Shown here: in pieces, positions 1 through 7,584 of the stretch
Position numbering within the stretch: the stretch's first letter is position 1
Layout of the letters: every line of letters starts with the position of its first letter
Origin: Fusicatenibacter saccharivorans
Lineage (GTDB): Bacteria > Bacillota > Clostridia > Lachnospirales > Lachnospiraceae
Assembly (NCBI RefSeq): GCF_027667425.1
Contig: NZ_JAQEGR010000017.1
Location: 24,939-88,938, forward strand
Length of the DNA: 64,000 nucleotides
Reading direction: 5' to 3'
Translations under genes and position numbers: made by a program
The notes under the pieces: generated by a model
Told to the model about the DNA's origin: nothing
The model's database searches: none
What the model saw: the letters and a program-made list of their open reading frames with translations, nothing else

Positions 1-669
1 CAGTTCCCGATGGGCATGGTCATGCCGATGAAGCGGCGGATGCAGCTCCTTGCGTGGGCATCGAGGGAAAATGGGCGGTATCTGATTGAGGATGATTACG
101 ACAGTGAATTCCGCTACAAGGGCCGCCCGATCCCGGCACTGCAGGGCAATGACACAGAGGGAAAAGTGATCTATCTTGGAACGTTTTCGCGGGCGATTGC
201 GCCGTCCATCCGCATCAGCTACATGGTGCTGCCGGAGACGCTGCTGCCTGCCTACGAGGAGAACGGAAGATGCTTTTCCGCGACAGTTTCGAAGACGGAC
301 CAGAAGATTCTGGAAGAGTTTATGCGGAGCGGCGCGTTCGAGCGCCATCTGAACCGGATGCGTGCACAGTATAAAGGGAAACACGACCTGCTGATCCGGC
401 TTCTGAAGGAGTTTGGGCGGGAGTACACGGTGTCCGGCGAGAATGCGGGCGTCCATGTGCTGGTCCACCTGCCGAGAGGACTCTCCGAAGCGGAGGCGGT
501 GCAGCGGGCAAAAGAGGATGGTGTGCGCGTGTACGGGCTGGAACGGTACTGCATCGGCGCTGCCGCAGATCCCGCACAGGGCGGCACAGTGCTGCTTGGG
601 TACGCCGGGCTTTCTGAGGAGGAGATTGCAGAGGCAGCTGCGATTCTGAAAAAGTGCTGGAATGCGTGA
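1..669 (+). CDS. MocR/PdxR-type regulator, C-terminal aminotransferase part (5' truncated by window)
   Basis: The reading frame is open from base 1, so the start and the expected GntR-type DNA-binding domain lie outside the window. The 222 visible residues match the fold-type I aminotransferase domain of MocR regulators: QFPMG near the edge, then DDYDSEFRY, then GTFSRAIAPSIRISYMVLP. Family knowledge: these proteins use a PLP-bound aminotransferase domain as a ligand sensor. Odd point: the PLP lysine is normally in a GTFSK motif and here reads GTFSR, so classical Schiff-base formation may be lost. The gene is convergent with pepF and shares a terminator with it. The effector cannot be predicted. 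Confidence 0.85.
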   Translation, partial: QFPMGMVMPMKRRMQLLAWASRENGRYLIEDDYDSEFRYKGRPIPALQGNDTEGKVIYLGTFSRAIAPSIRISYMVLPETLLPAYEENGRCFSATVSKTDQKILEEFMRSGAFERHLNRMRAQYKGKHDLLIRLLKEFGREYTVSGENAGVHVLVHLPRGLSEAEAVQRAKEDGVRVYGLERYCIGAAADPAQGGTVLLGYAGLSEEEIAEAAAILKKCWNA

Positions 670-682
670 AAAAAGATATGAA

Positions 683-733
683 AAAAACGGATTGCTTCGC
701 CAGTAACAAAAACTGACGGAACAATCCGTTTTT
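683..733. terminator. Bidirectional terminator between the MocR gene and pepF
   Basis: Arms AAAAACGGATTG and CAATCCGTTTTT flank an inner imperfect stem (TTCGCCAGT with ACTGACGGAA). Runs of A and T on both sides let it serve both convergent genes. Confidence 0.85.
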
Positions 734-766
734 ACTGTTTGATAGAGAGTTACAATGCGGACAGGA

Positions 767-2569
767 TCAGCAGCCCAGCTCTTCGGTCAGCTCGCAGATC
801 TCATCGATGATCGATCCAATCGTCTCGATCGTATCGAGAAGCGGTGCATCCGTCGAGATATCAACGCCGGCCATTTTTGCCAGCTCTTCCGGTGTCTTCG
901 TGCTTCCGGCGGTCAGTACCTTTTTCCAGTCATCGACAGCGGTCTGGCCTTCGATTTCGATGCGCTTGCAGACCTGTGTGGCAACGGTCAGTCCGGCGCT
1001 GTAGGTGTAGGAGTAAAGTCCCATATAGTAATGCGGCTGGCGCATCCAGGTGAGCGCTGCGTCATCGGAAATTTCCACATCATCGCCCCAGAACTTCTGC
1101 AGGGTCTCTTTCATAATGCTGCTTAACGTCTCAGCCTGTACGCTGTCGCCGGCATCGATGAGCTTGTAAACCTCGCGCTGGTAAGCAGCCTCCATCAGAT
1201 GGGTGACGAAGTTATGATAATATGTGTTGCTGATCATACAGCTTAAAACCCAGCGGCGGAACCGTTTGTCCGGGGTCGTTTTCAGCAGATAATGAGCCAT
1301 AAGAAGCTCGTTCATGGTAGACGGCGCCTCGACAAAATAAGAGGAAACCTCGGTATCGAGAATCGCCTGTGCGCCGTTGCAGAGACGGAAATGGCCGGCG
1401 TGGCCGAGTTCATGCGCCAGCGTGAAAACATCTGCCATGCGGTTATTCCAGCTTAAGAGAATAAAGGAACCTTTTCCGTACGGGCTGGCACAGAAGCCGC
1501 CGGTGGATTTTCCCTGGTTCTGTGCAAAGTCAACCCAGCGTTTTTTGTAGGCCTCCTGAATCATGGAAACGTAATCATCACCGAGAATGGCAAGACCTTT
1601 TTCGATGTACTGTTTTGATTCCTCGATCGTGACAGACGGATCGTACTCCGGGTCGACGGCGATTTTCAGATCGGCGAAGGTCATGCGGTCAAGGTTGTGG
1701 ACCTTTTTCAGCAGGCGGGCATATTTGCGCATATGCGGAGCCAGGCGGGTGGTGATGAGATCGATCTGGCGGTTGTACAGCTCACGGCTGACCTGCTGCG
1801 GGAACAGCAGAGAATCGATGACGGAATCGAAGCCGCGCAGCGTGGCCATGGTCTTTTCTGTCTGCAGCTGGGCATTGTAAGCAGCTGCCGTTACATTTTC
1901 GTACTGTCTGATTTTTGCAGAAAAGGCGGAGAATGCACTGCGGCGGATATCGGTGTCTTTTTCGTACTCGTAATTATCCTCAAACAGGGAGTAGCCGAGC
2001 GGATATTCTTTTCCGTTTACGGTGAAAGAATCAAATTTCATATCGGCAAGCTTTGCCATGTTGTAGATCTGGTACGGAGCCGAGAAGGTCTGGGACAGAG
2101 CGGAAATGGCACGCTCGGTTTCCGGGCTCAGGCGGTGTGCCTTGTTGCGGAGAATCTCGGCGAGATAGCAGCGGTTCGTATCTGACTGCTGCATGGCCTC
2201 GTTCAAAACATCCTCGGACTGTTCGGAAAGCTCGCTCTCGATAAAGGTGAGACGGCTGAAAATCTCAGAGATCAGGCTGTTGATGCGGTCGTTGCGCGTC
2301 TGGTTTGCACTGTTGTAATAGTCGACAGAAACGGCGAGATCGCAGTAGTTGGCGGTCAGTGTGATCAGACGGTAGACCTCCTGGTAATCGTCGAGGCAGT
2401 GGTTGATCGTGGCTGCATCGGTGAGGTTTCCTTTGTAGGATGCTTCCATAGAAAGACTTAATTCTTTCATTTTCTGCGCATCAGCCAGCATGGCCTCCTC
2501 GGTTGGATAAATTAAAGACAGGTCCCAGGTAAGTTCTACAGGAACGTCATCGCGTTTTGCAAGTTCCAT
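767..2569 (-). CDS. pepF: Oligoendopeptidase F, peptidase family M3B
   Basis: A 600-residue zinc metallopeptidase, the usual PepF length. The catalytic HELGH lies at residues 386-390 within FTLAHELGHAGH, and the conserved C-terminal segment with MGLYSYTYSAG is present. Family knowledge: PepF hydrolyses oligopeptides of roughly 7-17 residues in the cytoplasm during peptide recycling. There is no signal peptide. The start is supported by AAGGAGA just upstream. A strong terminator separates it from the upstream small membrane-protein gene on the same strand, and it shares a terminator with the convergent MocR gene, so it is probably monocistronic. Confidence 0.95.
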   Translation of the reverse strand: MELAKRDDVPVELTWDLSLIYPTEEAMLADAQKMKELSLSMEASYKGNLTDAATINHCLDDYQEVYRLITLTANYCDLAVSVDYYNSANQTRNDRINSLISEIFSRLTFIESELSEQSEDVLNEAMQQSDTNRCYLAEILRNKAHRLSPETERAISALSQTFSAPYQIYNMAKLADMKFDSFTVNGKEYPLGYSLFEDNYEYEKDTDIRRSAFSAFSAKIRQYENVTAAAYNAQLQTEKTMATLRGFDSVIDSLLFPQQVSRELYNRQIDLITTRLAPHMRKYARLLKKVHNLDRMTFADLKIAVDPEYDPSVTIEESKQYIEKGLAILGDDYVSMIQEAYKKRWVDFAQNQGKSTGGFCASPYGKGSFILLSWNNRMADVFTLAHELGHAGHFRLCNGAQAILDTEVSSYFVEAPSTMNELLMAHYLLKTTPDKRFRRWVLSCMISNTYYHNFVTHLMEAAYQREVYKLIDAGDSVQAETLSSIMKETLQKFWGDDVEISDDAALTWMRQPHYYMGLYSYTYSAGLTVATQVCKRIEIEGQTAVDDWKKVLTAGSTKTPEELAKMAGVDISTDAPLLDTIETIGSIIDEICELTEELGC

Positions 2570-2586
2570 AACAATCTCCTTTCCAT

Positions 2587-2610
2587 AAAAAAGGGGAGGT
2601 TTCCCTCCCC
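2587..2610 (-). terminator. Terminator of the small acidic membrane protein gene
   Basis: GGGGAGG and CCTCCCC form a tight stem. On the minus strand it is followed by a T-run (the A-run at 2587-2592 on the plus strand), ending transcription before pepF. Confidence 0.85.
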
Positions 2611-2651
2611 AGGAATTACTTCCTTATGTTTCTATATTCTGTTTTTGGGTT

Positions 2652-3008
2652 TTATTCTGCGGTTACTTCGCTTTCTTCCTGCGGAGAAACTTCACGATCC
2701 GCAGCAGACGGTGTTTCTTCTGCGGCGCCTGCAGTTTCTTCTGTTGTTTCTTCCTCGCAAGAATCCGCTTCATCATCGCCAGATTCCAGATCCGGTGCAG
2801 CATCCTCCGCACCTTTCGTTTTCGGAAGGGTCGTATAAGTACGTTCAGCAGGAGCAGGCTCTTCCTCTTCAAATTCGTCTTTAAAATCGTCAAAATCTGT
2901 TTCAAGATCTGCTTTTCCTTTCCGGATAAAATAGACTGCCGCACCGCAGGCTGCGCCGACAGCGGCAGAAGCCAGAGTAAGCAGAATACGTTTTGATTTC
3001 CGTGACAT
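2652..3008 (-). CDS. Small single-span membrane protein with acidic tail
   Basis: A 118-residue protein with a basic N-terminus (MSRKSKR), one hydrophobic helix at about residues 8-28 (alanine/glycine rich), then a long disordered tail dominated by Glu, Asp, Ser, Thr and Ala. I recognise no family. The layout suggests a membrane-anchored protein with an acidic tail; the side of the membrane is not determinable. Two other proteins here share the plan (at 25732 and 44838). Its promoter carries an inverted repeat resembling the one before the 25732 gene. It lies downstream of, and on the same strand as, a Cof-type phosphatase but has its own promoter and terminator. Confidence 0.75.
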   Translation of the reverse strand: MSRKSKRILLTLASAAVGAACGAAVYFIRKGKADLETDFDDFKDEFEEEEPAPAERTYTTLPKTKGAEDAAPDLESGDDEADSCEEETTEETAGAAEETPSAADREVSPQEESEVTAE

Positions 3009-3040
3009 CTCGATTCAAGTCTCCTTTCAAATGCCGTCCT

Positions 3041-3066
3041 TTGAAACTATTGTAATACAGTTTCAA
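3041..3066 (-). promoter_or_regulatory. Promoter with overlapping inverted repeat, candidate operator
   Basis: TTGAAACT and AGTTTCAA are exact inverted copies separated by 10 bp. The minus-strand -10-like TACAAT (plus coordinates 3049-3054) lies inside the spacer. A repressor dimer here would block the promoter of the 118-residue membrane protein. The motif resembles one at 25652-25679. Confidence 0.5.
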
Positions 3067-3151
3067 CAAAAAAGAAAGTAAAATCTTACAGAATTCGGAA
3101 AAAGTGCCAAAGAAAACAAGAAAAAGAAGGTTTCCTGACACAGAAACAGAA

Positions 3152-3973
3152 TCAGGCAAGGATAAACTTACGAAGAATCTCCGCCACGCCGCTGTGATTG
3201 CAGTCGTTTTCCGTGATATAATCGGCACTCGCCTTTACGGCATCGGTCGCATTTTTCATGGCGGCACCGACGGCAGCGGCCTCGATCATCGAAATATCAT
3301 TTTCCTGATCTCCGGCAGCCACGGTGTTGGCAAGCGGAATCTGAAGAAGCTCGCAGAGTTTTTTCACGGCATGGCCCTTGGAAACGTGTTCCGGGACATG
3401 CTCGAGGTAATGCGGGCTGGAGTAGAACATCGAAATTTTTCCTTTTGCCCACGGCTCCATGGCAGCGCGGTAAGCGTCCATTTTTGCACGGTCGTGGAGA
3501 TCAATCACGATCATCTTGCATGGTTCCTCGGCGAGGTGCTCCGGCAGAAGCGGATCTTCCACGACGGGAATGTGGATTGCCTGTGTGTAAACGCGCGTTT
3601 CCTCGCCTGCATGGCGGCAGAGAAGGGAGGTGTCGGAGTAGGTGTGGCAGTAGAGGCCTGCCTCCTGCGTTTTTTCAAAGATCACGCGTGCATATTCGAG
3701 CGGAATCGTGCGGCGGTACAGCGTTTTCTTTGCCGCGCAGTCGTAAATCAGTCCGCCGTTGAATGCGATGGCATAGCAGCCTTCGCGGTCTAGTCCGAGC
3801 TCTTTTAAGATCGGCAGAAAGCCGGAGAGCGGGCGGCCGGTGTTGAACACAATTTTGTGGCCGGCAGCAAGTGCCTCTGAAATGGCATCCATGTTTTCTT
3901 TTGTCACCTGCTTTTCGGAATTCAGCAGGGTATCATCCATATCGGTAAAAAATATTTTCACAGTCTGATTCAT
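3152..3973 (-). CDS. HAD superfamily Cof-type phosphatase
   Basis: A 273-residue protein of the Cof/YidA type (HAD subclass IIB). Motif I is DMDDTLLNS at about residues 11-19 with the two catalytic aspartates, motif II is NTGRP, and motif IV is AAGDQENDISMIEAA. A large C2-type cap lies between motifs II and III. Family knowledge: such enzymes dephosphorylate sugar phosphates, FMN or PLP with broad specificity, so the substrate is unknown. It is divergent from the phosphoglycolate phosphatase-like gene at 4148. Confidence 0.88.
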   Translation of the reverse strand: MNQTVKIFFTDMDDTLLNSEKQVTKENMDAISEALAAGHKIVFNTGRPLSGFLPILKELGLDREGCYAIAFNGGLIYDCAAKKTLYRRTIPLEYARVIFEKTQEAGLYCHTYSDTSLLCRHAGEETRVYTQAIHIPVVEDPLLPEHLAEEPCKMIVIDLHDRAKMDAYRAAMEPWAKGKISMFYSSPHYLEHVPEHVSKGHAVKKLCELLQIPLANTVAAGDQENDISMIEAAAVGAAMKNATDAVKASADYITENDCNHSGVAEILRKFILA

Positions 3974-4048
3974 ATTCTCTTTTTTTCCTTTCCAAGAATC
4001 TGAAAAACAGTTTCATTTTAGCATAAAGTGCCGGAAAAGAAAATATGG

Positions 4049-4077
4049 TTGCGCAGGGAAAAAATACAGGATATAAT
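4049..4077 (+). promoter_or_regulatory. Promoter of the gph-like gene
   Basis: TTGCGC at 4049-4054 and TATAAT at 4072-4077 with a 17-bp spacer. Transcription should begin near 4084, which rules out upstream in-frame starts and supports the ATG at 4148. Confidence 0.7.
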
Positions 4078-4147
4078 GATTGCGGACAAGAAGAGAGAGA
4101 AGAAAGAAAATCGAAGAACAAAAGAGACAAAGAAGGGAAGTCAGAAT

Positions 4148-4816
4148 ATGATAAAAGCTTGTATCTTTGACCTGGACGGTACCATCGCAGACACTGTAGA
4201 GTCGATTGCGCACGCAGTCAACCGCGTTCTGGAACATTTTGGACTTGTGCCGCGCCCGGTAGAAGCCTTCAACTTTTACGCCGGAGACGGTTTCGATCTG
4301 GCAGTGGAGCGCGCTTTAAAAGACGCCGGAGATGCAGAGCTCAACTATCTGCAGGAGGGCATCCGCCTTGGCCGCGCGTGGTTCAACGAGGACCCGCTGT
4401 ATCACGTAAAACCGTATCCTAATATGCGGGAAACCCTGACCGCGCTGCGGGAAGAAGTTCCGATTGCCGTATGTTCCAACAAGCCGCACGAGGCGGCCAT
4501 CCACGTCGTGGAGAGCGTGTACGGACCGGGCTTTTTCAACCGGATTCAGGGGCAGACCGCAGAAATCCCGAGAAAGCCGTCTCCGATCGGTGCGCTCGCG
4601 ATTGCAGACGCACTCGGCGCCAGACCGGAAGAGTGCCTGTACTTTGGCGATACCAATACGGATATGCAGACCGGAAACGCCGCAGGCATGTTTACCGTTG
4701 GTGTGACGTGGGGATTCCGCCCGCGCCAGGAGCTGATCGACAACCATGCGATGGAGCTGCTCGACCGGCCGGAGGAAATCTTAACGCTTTTTCACAGAAA
4801 GAATCAGGAAAAATAA
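4148..4816 (+). CDS. HAD hydrolase, phosphoglycolate phosphatase-like
   Basis: A 222-residue HAD subfamily IA enzyme. Motif I FDLDGTIADT is at residues 7-16, motif II VCSNKP is mid-protein, and motif IV YFGDTNTDMQTGNAAG is near the C-terminus. The helical cap lies between motifs I and II. Family knowledge: Gph removes phosphate from 2-phosphoglycolate formed during DNA repair; PpaX-like pyrophosphatases are an alternative. The start is chosen because the promoter at 4049-4077 lies downstream of any longer start and AAGGGAAG precedes this ATG. A small acidic protein gene follows after 23 bp, likely in one transcript. Confidence 0.82.
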   Translation: MIKACIFDLDGTIADTVESIAHAVNRVLEHFGLVPRPVEAFNFYAGDGFDLAVERALKDAGDAELNYLQEGIRLGRAWFNEDPLYHVKPYPNMRETLTALREEVPIAVCSNKPHEAAIHVVESVYGPGFFNRIQGQTAEIPRKPSPIGALAIADALGARPEECLYFGDTNTDMQTGNAAGMFTVGVTWGFRPRQELIDNHAMELLDRPEEILTLFHRKNQEK

Positions 4817-4839
4817 AACGAACAGAGGAGAAAACCAGA

Positions 4840-5103
4840 ATGGGAGAATATACTGAAGAATGCATCAACACATTTTTAATGAATCAGGGCCAGTTATTCG
4901 ACGAGCCGGTGGCTGAAAATTACGATGAGGCAGAGGCCTTTCTGGAGGACTGCCTTGCAGTCGTTGCCGACAATCTGGACGACGTGCGCGCCTACATGGA
5001 AGAAGAGGGCATGGACGTGGAAGAAATGTCGGATGCAGAATTAGAAGAGCAGAGCGAAGTCTTTGCCCTGCCGGACGGCCAGTATCTGATCGTGATGGGA
5101 TAA
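4840..5103 (+). CDS. Small acidic conserved protein of unknown function
   Basis: An 87-residue very acidic protein (many Glu/Asp, few Lys/Arg) with a hydrophobic C-terminal end (LPDGQYLIVMG). I recall similar small proteins in Lachnospiraceae, sometimes loosely labelled glyoxalase, but see no glyoxalase metal motif. There is no membrane segment or signal peptide. AGAGGAG sits 9 bp before the ATG. It sits between the phosphatase and the FAD oxidoreductase with gaps of 23 and 24 bp, so the three probably form an operon. Function unknown. Confidence 0.8.
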   Translation: MGEYTEECINTFLMNQGQLFDEPVAENYDEAEAFLEDCLAVVADNLDDVRAYMEEEGMDVEEMSDAELEEQSEVFALPDGQYLIVMG

Positions 5104-5127
5104 AAAACGAGAGGAAATTAAAAAAGA

Positions 5128-6522
5128 ATGAAATATGATGTCATTATTATCGGCGCAGGCCCGTCAGGTATTTTCTGTGCCTATGAACTGCTGAAAGAAA
5201 AACCGGATCTGAAGGTGCTGATGATCGAAAAAGGACGTTCGATCGAGAGCCGTCAGTGTCCAAAGAGAAAAACGAAAAAATGCGTGAACTGCAAACCGTG
5301 CTCGATTACAACGGGATTTGCCGGAGCAGGCGCATTCTCCGACGGAAAGCTTTCTCTTTCCCCGGATGTCGGTGGAAATCTGCCGGAGATTTTAGGATAT
5401 GAAAAGACGGTTGAGCTGATCCATGAGTCCGACCAGATCTATCTGGATTTCGGCGCAGACAAGAATGTTTACGGTGTCGATAAAGAAAAAGAGATCCGTG
5501 AGATCCGCCGCAGAGCGATCAACGCCAACCTGAAGCTGATCGAATGTCCAATCCGCCATCTCGGAACTGAGGAGGGCTACAAGATTTACAGCCGCCTCGA
5601 GGATCACTTAAAAGAGATCGGCGTGGAAATGAAATTCAACACGATGGTCAATGATATTACGATCGAGGACGGCCGTGCGACAGCTGTAACACTTGAGGAC
5701 GGAACGGTTTACGAGGCAGATGAGATTGTCTCCGCAGTAGGCCGCGAGGGAGCCGACTGGTTCTCACATATCTGCAACGGCCACGGCATCGAGACCGAGG
5801 TCGGAACCGTCGATATCGGTGTCCGCGTGGAAGTCCGCGACGAGGTCATGGAGTTCCTGAACAAGAACCTGTACGAGGCAAAACTCGTTTACTATACCCC
5901 GACTTTTGACGACAAAGTGCGTACCTTCTGTACGAACCCGTCCGGTGAGGTGGCAACTGAGTATTATGAAAACGGTCTGGCAGTTGTAAACGGTCACGCC
6001 TACAAATCCCAGGAGTTCAAGACAAACAACACGAACTTTGCCCTCCTGGTATCCAAGAACTTTACGAAACCATTTAAAACCCCGATCGAGTACGGCAAAC
6101 AGATCGCACAGCTTTCCAACATGCTCTGCGACGGCAAGATCCTCGTTCAGACGTACGGCGATTTCAAACGCGGAAGAAGAACGACAGAAGAGCGTCTCTG
6201 CCGCAATAACCTGATCCCGACCTTAAAAGATGCCGTTCCGGGCGACCTTTCCCTGGTATTCCCGCACCGTATCATGGTCGACATTGCCGAGATGATCGAA
6301 GCCCTCGACAAAGTAACACCGGGTATCGCCAGCGATGAGACACTGCTGTACGGCGTAGAAGTCAAATTCTATTCCAACAAAGTTGTCGTAGACAAAGACT
6401 TCTGCACCAGCGTCAAAGGTCTCCGCGCCATCGGCGACGGCGCATCCGTAACCCGCGGCCTCCAGCAGGCAAGCGCAAACGGACTGTCGGTTGCGAGAAG
6501 CATTCTGAAAAGCATGAAATAA
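5128..6522 (+). CDS. FAD-dependent oxidoreductase (COG2509 type)
   Basis: A 464-residue flavoprotein with an N-terminal dinucleotide-binding motif IIGAGPSGIFCAYEL (about residues 6-20). A cysteine-rich stretch CPKRKTKKCVNCKPC follows at about residues 49-63, then the characteristic GFAGAGAFSDGKLSL. A C-terminal FAD contact reads AIGDGASVTRGLQQA. These match the uncharacterised FAD-dependent dehydrogenase group COG2509. The four cysteines could bind metal or an Fe-S cluster, which is inference. Substrate unknown. It is the last gene of its putative operon and is followed by a strong terminator. Confidence 0.85.
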   Translation: MKYDVIIIGAGPSGIFCAYELLKEKPDLKVLMIEKGRSIESRQCPKRKTKKCVNCKPCSITTGFAGAGAFSDGKLSLSPDVGGNLPEILGYEKTVELIHESDQIYLDFGADKNVYGVDKEKEIREIRRRAINANLKLIECPIRHLGTEEGYKIYSRLEDHLKEIGVEMKFNTMVNDITIEDGRATAVTLEDGTVYEADEIVSAVGREGADWFSHICNGHGIETEVGTVDIGVRVEVRDEVMEFLNKNLYEAKLVYYTPTFDDKVRTFCTNPSGEVATEYYENGLAVVNGHAYKSQEFKTNNTNFALLVSKNFTKPFKTPIEYGKQIAQLSNMLCDGKILVQTYGDFKRGRRTTEERLCRNNLIPTLKDAVPGDLSLVFPHRIMVDIAEMIEALDKVTPGIASDETLLYGVEVKFYSNKVVVDKDFCTSVKGLRAIGDGASVTRGLQQASANGLSVARSILKSMK

Positions 6523-6531
6523 GAGAGAACG

Positions 6532-6576
6532 AAAAAAGATCCTTCGTCTGTGAAATGAGACGGAGGATCTTTTTTT
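6532..6576. terminator. Terminator after the FAD oxidoreductase, shared with the AraC gene
   Basis: AAAAAAGATCCTTCGTCT pairs with AGACGGAGGATCTTTTTT around a short loop. A/T runs on both sides make it usable in both directions. Confidence 0.9.
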
Positions 6577-6601
6577 GTGCCGGAAAGAGGGGTGTTTCAG
6601 A

Positions 6602-7423
6602 TTATATGCCGTACAGCTTCCGGAACTGCTTCGGCGTTGTCCCGGTCTGCTGGCGGAAAACCGAGATAAAGTAGCTGACATCGCGGTAGCCGCAGAGGGC
6701 GGCGATGCCGTCGAGCGTAGTGTAGGGACGGCTGATGAGAAGCTCCTTGGCGCGGCTGATGCGCAGAACGCTGATGTACGAGCGGACAGAGCTGCCGACA
6801 AAACGCTGGAACAGGCGTGTCAGATACTGCGGCGTGATATGGAGCTGTTCCGCGAGATCATCCACATTGAGCGGGTCGGAAAGATGACTTTCGATTTCCT
6901 GCATTGCCGGGCGGACATACTGGAGATACAGCGGATGCTCCGTCCGGGAAAGGCCGGTGCGGAGCTGGGAAAGGCGTGTCAGGAACTCAAAGCATCCGAC
7001 GGAGAGCGCAGCATCGTCGATGTCATTTTTCAGAAAATGTGAGTCGATTATGCGGTCAATCCATTCCTGAAACCACGCGCCCTCTGAGGCCGGAACGAAA
7101 AGATACGGCGAGACGGCACAGATTTTATAGAGATCATCGGAGAGCTTTCCGTCAAAGGTCAGAAAGGATGTAAACCACATCCCGCTGCCGTCGTTTTCGC
7201 GGTATTCATGCGGCACATGCGGAGCAATCAGAACACCGTCACCTGGTTTCAGCAAAAGTTTCTGGCCTTCGAGGGTCAGCAGCCCTTCGCCGCGTTCCGT
7301 CTGGATCCAGTGATATAAGGGGAATCCGTTCGGGCGCACAACGGGCTCCTGCAGCCAGCGGTTGCCGATGCTGTCAGCGGAGAGGGAAAAATCGGAGGCG
7401 GATGGTTTAAAGAAAATAGGCAT
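6602..7423 (-). CDS. AraC family transcriptional regulator
   Basis: A 273-residue regulator. An N-terminal cupin-like sensor domain (residues about 10-130, with LLLKPGDGVLIAPHVPHEY) precedes a C-terminal double helix-turn-helix (about 170-270, with NVDDLAEQLHITPQYLTRLF and GYRDVSYFISVFRQQTGTTP). Family knowledge: such proteins usually sense a sugar and activate an adjacent glycan gene. The start at 7423 has AAAGGAA upstream; a longer start 22 codons earlier lacks support. It is divergent from the GH42 beta-galactosidase, so control of that gene is the simplest inference. Paired half-sites lie in the shared intergenic region. Confidence 0.88.
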   Translation of the reverse strand: MPIFFKPSASDFSLSADSIGNRWLQEPVVRPNGFPLYHWIQTERGEGLLTLEGQKLLLKPGDGVLIAPHVPHEYRENDGSGMWFTSFLTFDGKLSDDLYKICAVSPYLFVPASEGAWFQEWIDRIIDSHFLKNDIDDAALSVGCFEFLTRLSQLRTGLSRTEHPLYLQYVRPAMQEIESHLSDPLNVDDLAEQLHITPQYLTRLFQRFVGSSVRSYISVLRISRAKELLISRPYTTLDGIAALCGYRDVSYFISVFRQQTGTTPKQFRKLYGI

Positions 7424-7450
7424 AACAGTCAGTTCCTTTCTGAAAGAAAA

Positions 7451-7539
7451 GTCTAAAATAAGATTCCAGAATGAGTTTCGAAAATTCATACTTTTTAGAC
7501 AAGCATATCATATTTTTCTCACAAAGACCAGTATATAAT
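7451..7539 (+). promoter_or_regulatory. Divergent AraC/GH42 control region with candidate half-sites
   Basis: GTCTAAAA (7451-7458) and TTTTAGAC (7493-7500) form an inverted pair 34 bp apart. A TATAAT for the beta-galactosidase lies at 7534-7539 without a good -35, as in activator-dependent promoters. TTAGACAA recurs at 10850-10857 before the nahK-like gene. Confidence 0.45.
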
Positions 7540-7584
7540 AGAGCCATCAAAACGAGATATCCAAACACAGGAGGAATCAAAAAA

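Noticed and set aside
4028..4147. Longer start for the gph-like gene
   Set aside because: A good promoter (TTGCGC-17-TATAAT) lies downstream of that start, and the N-terminal extension would be Lys/Arg-rich and unlike the family.
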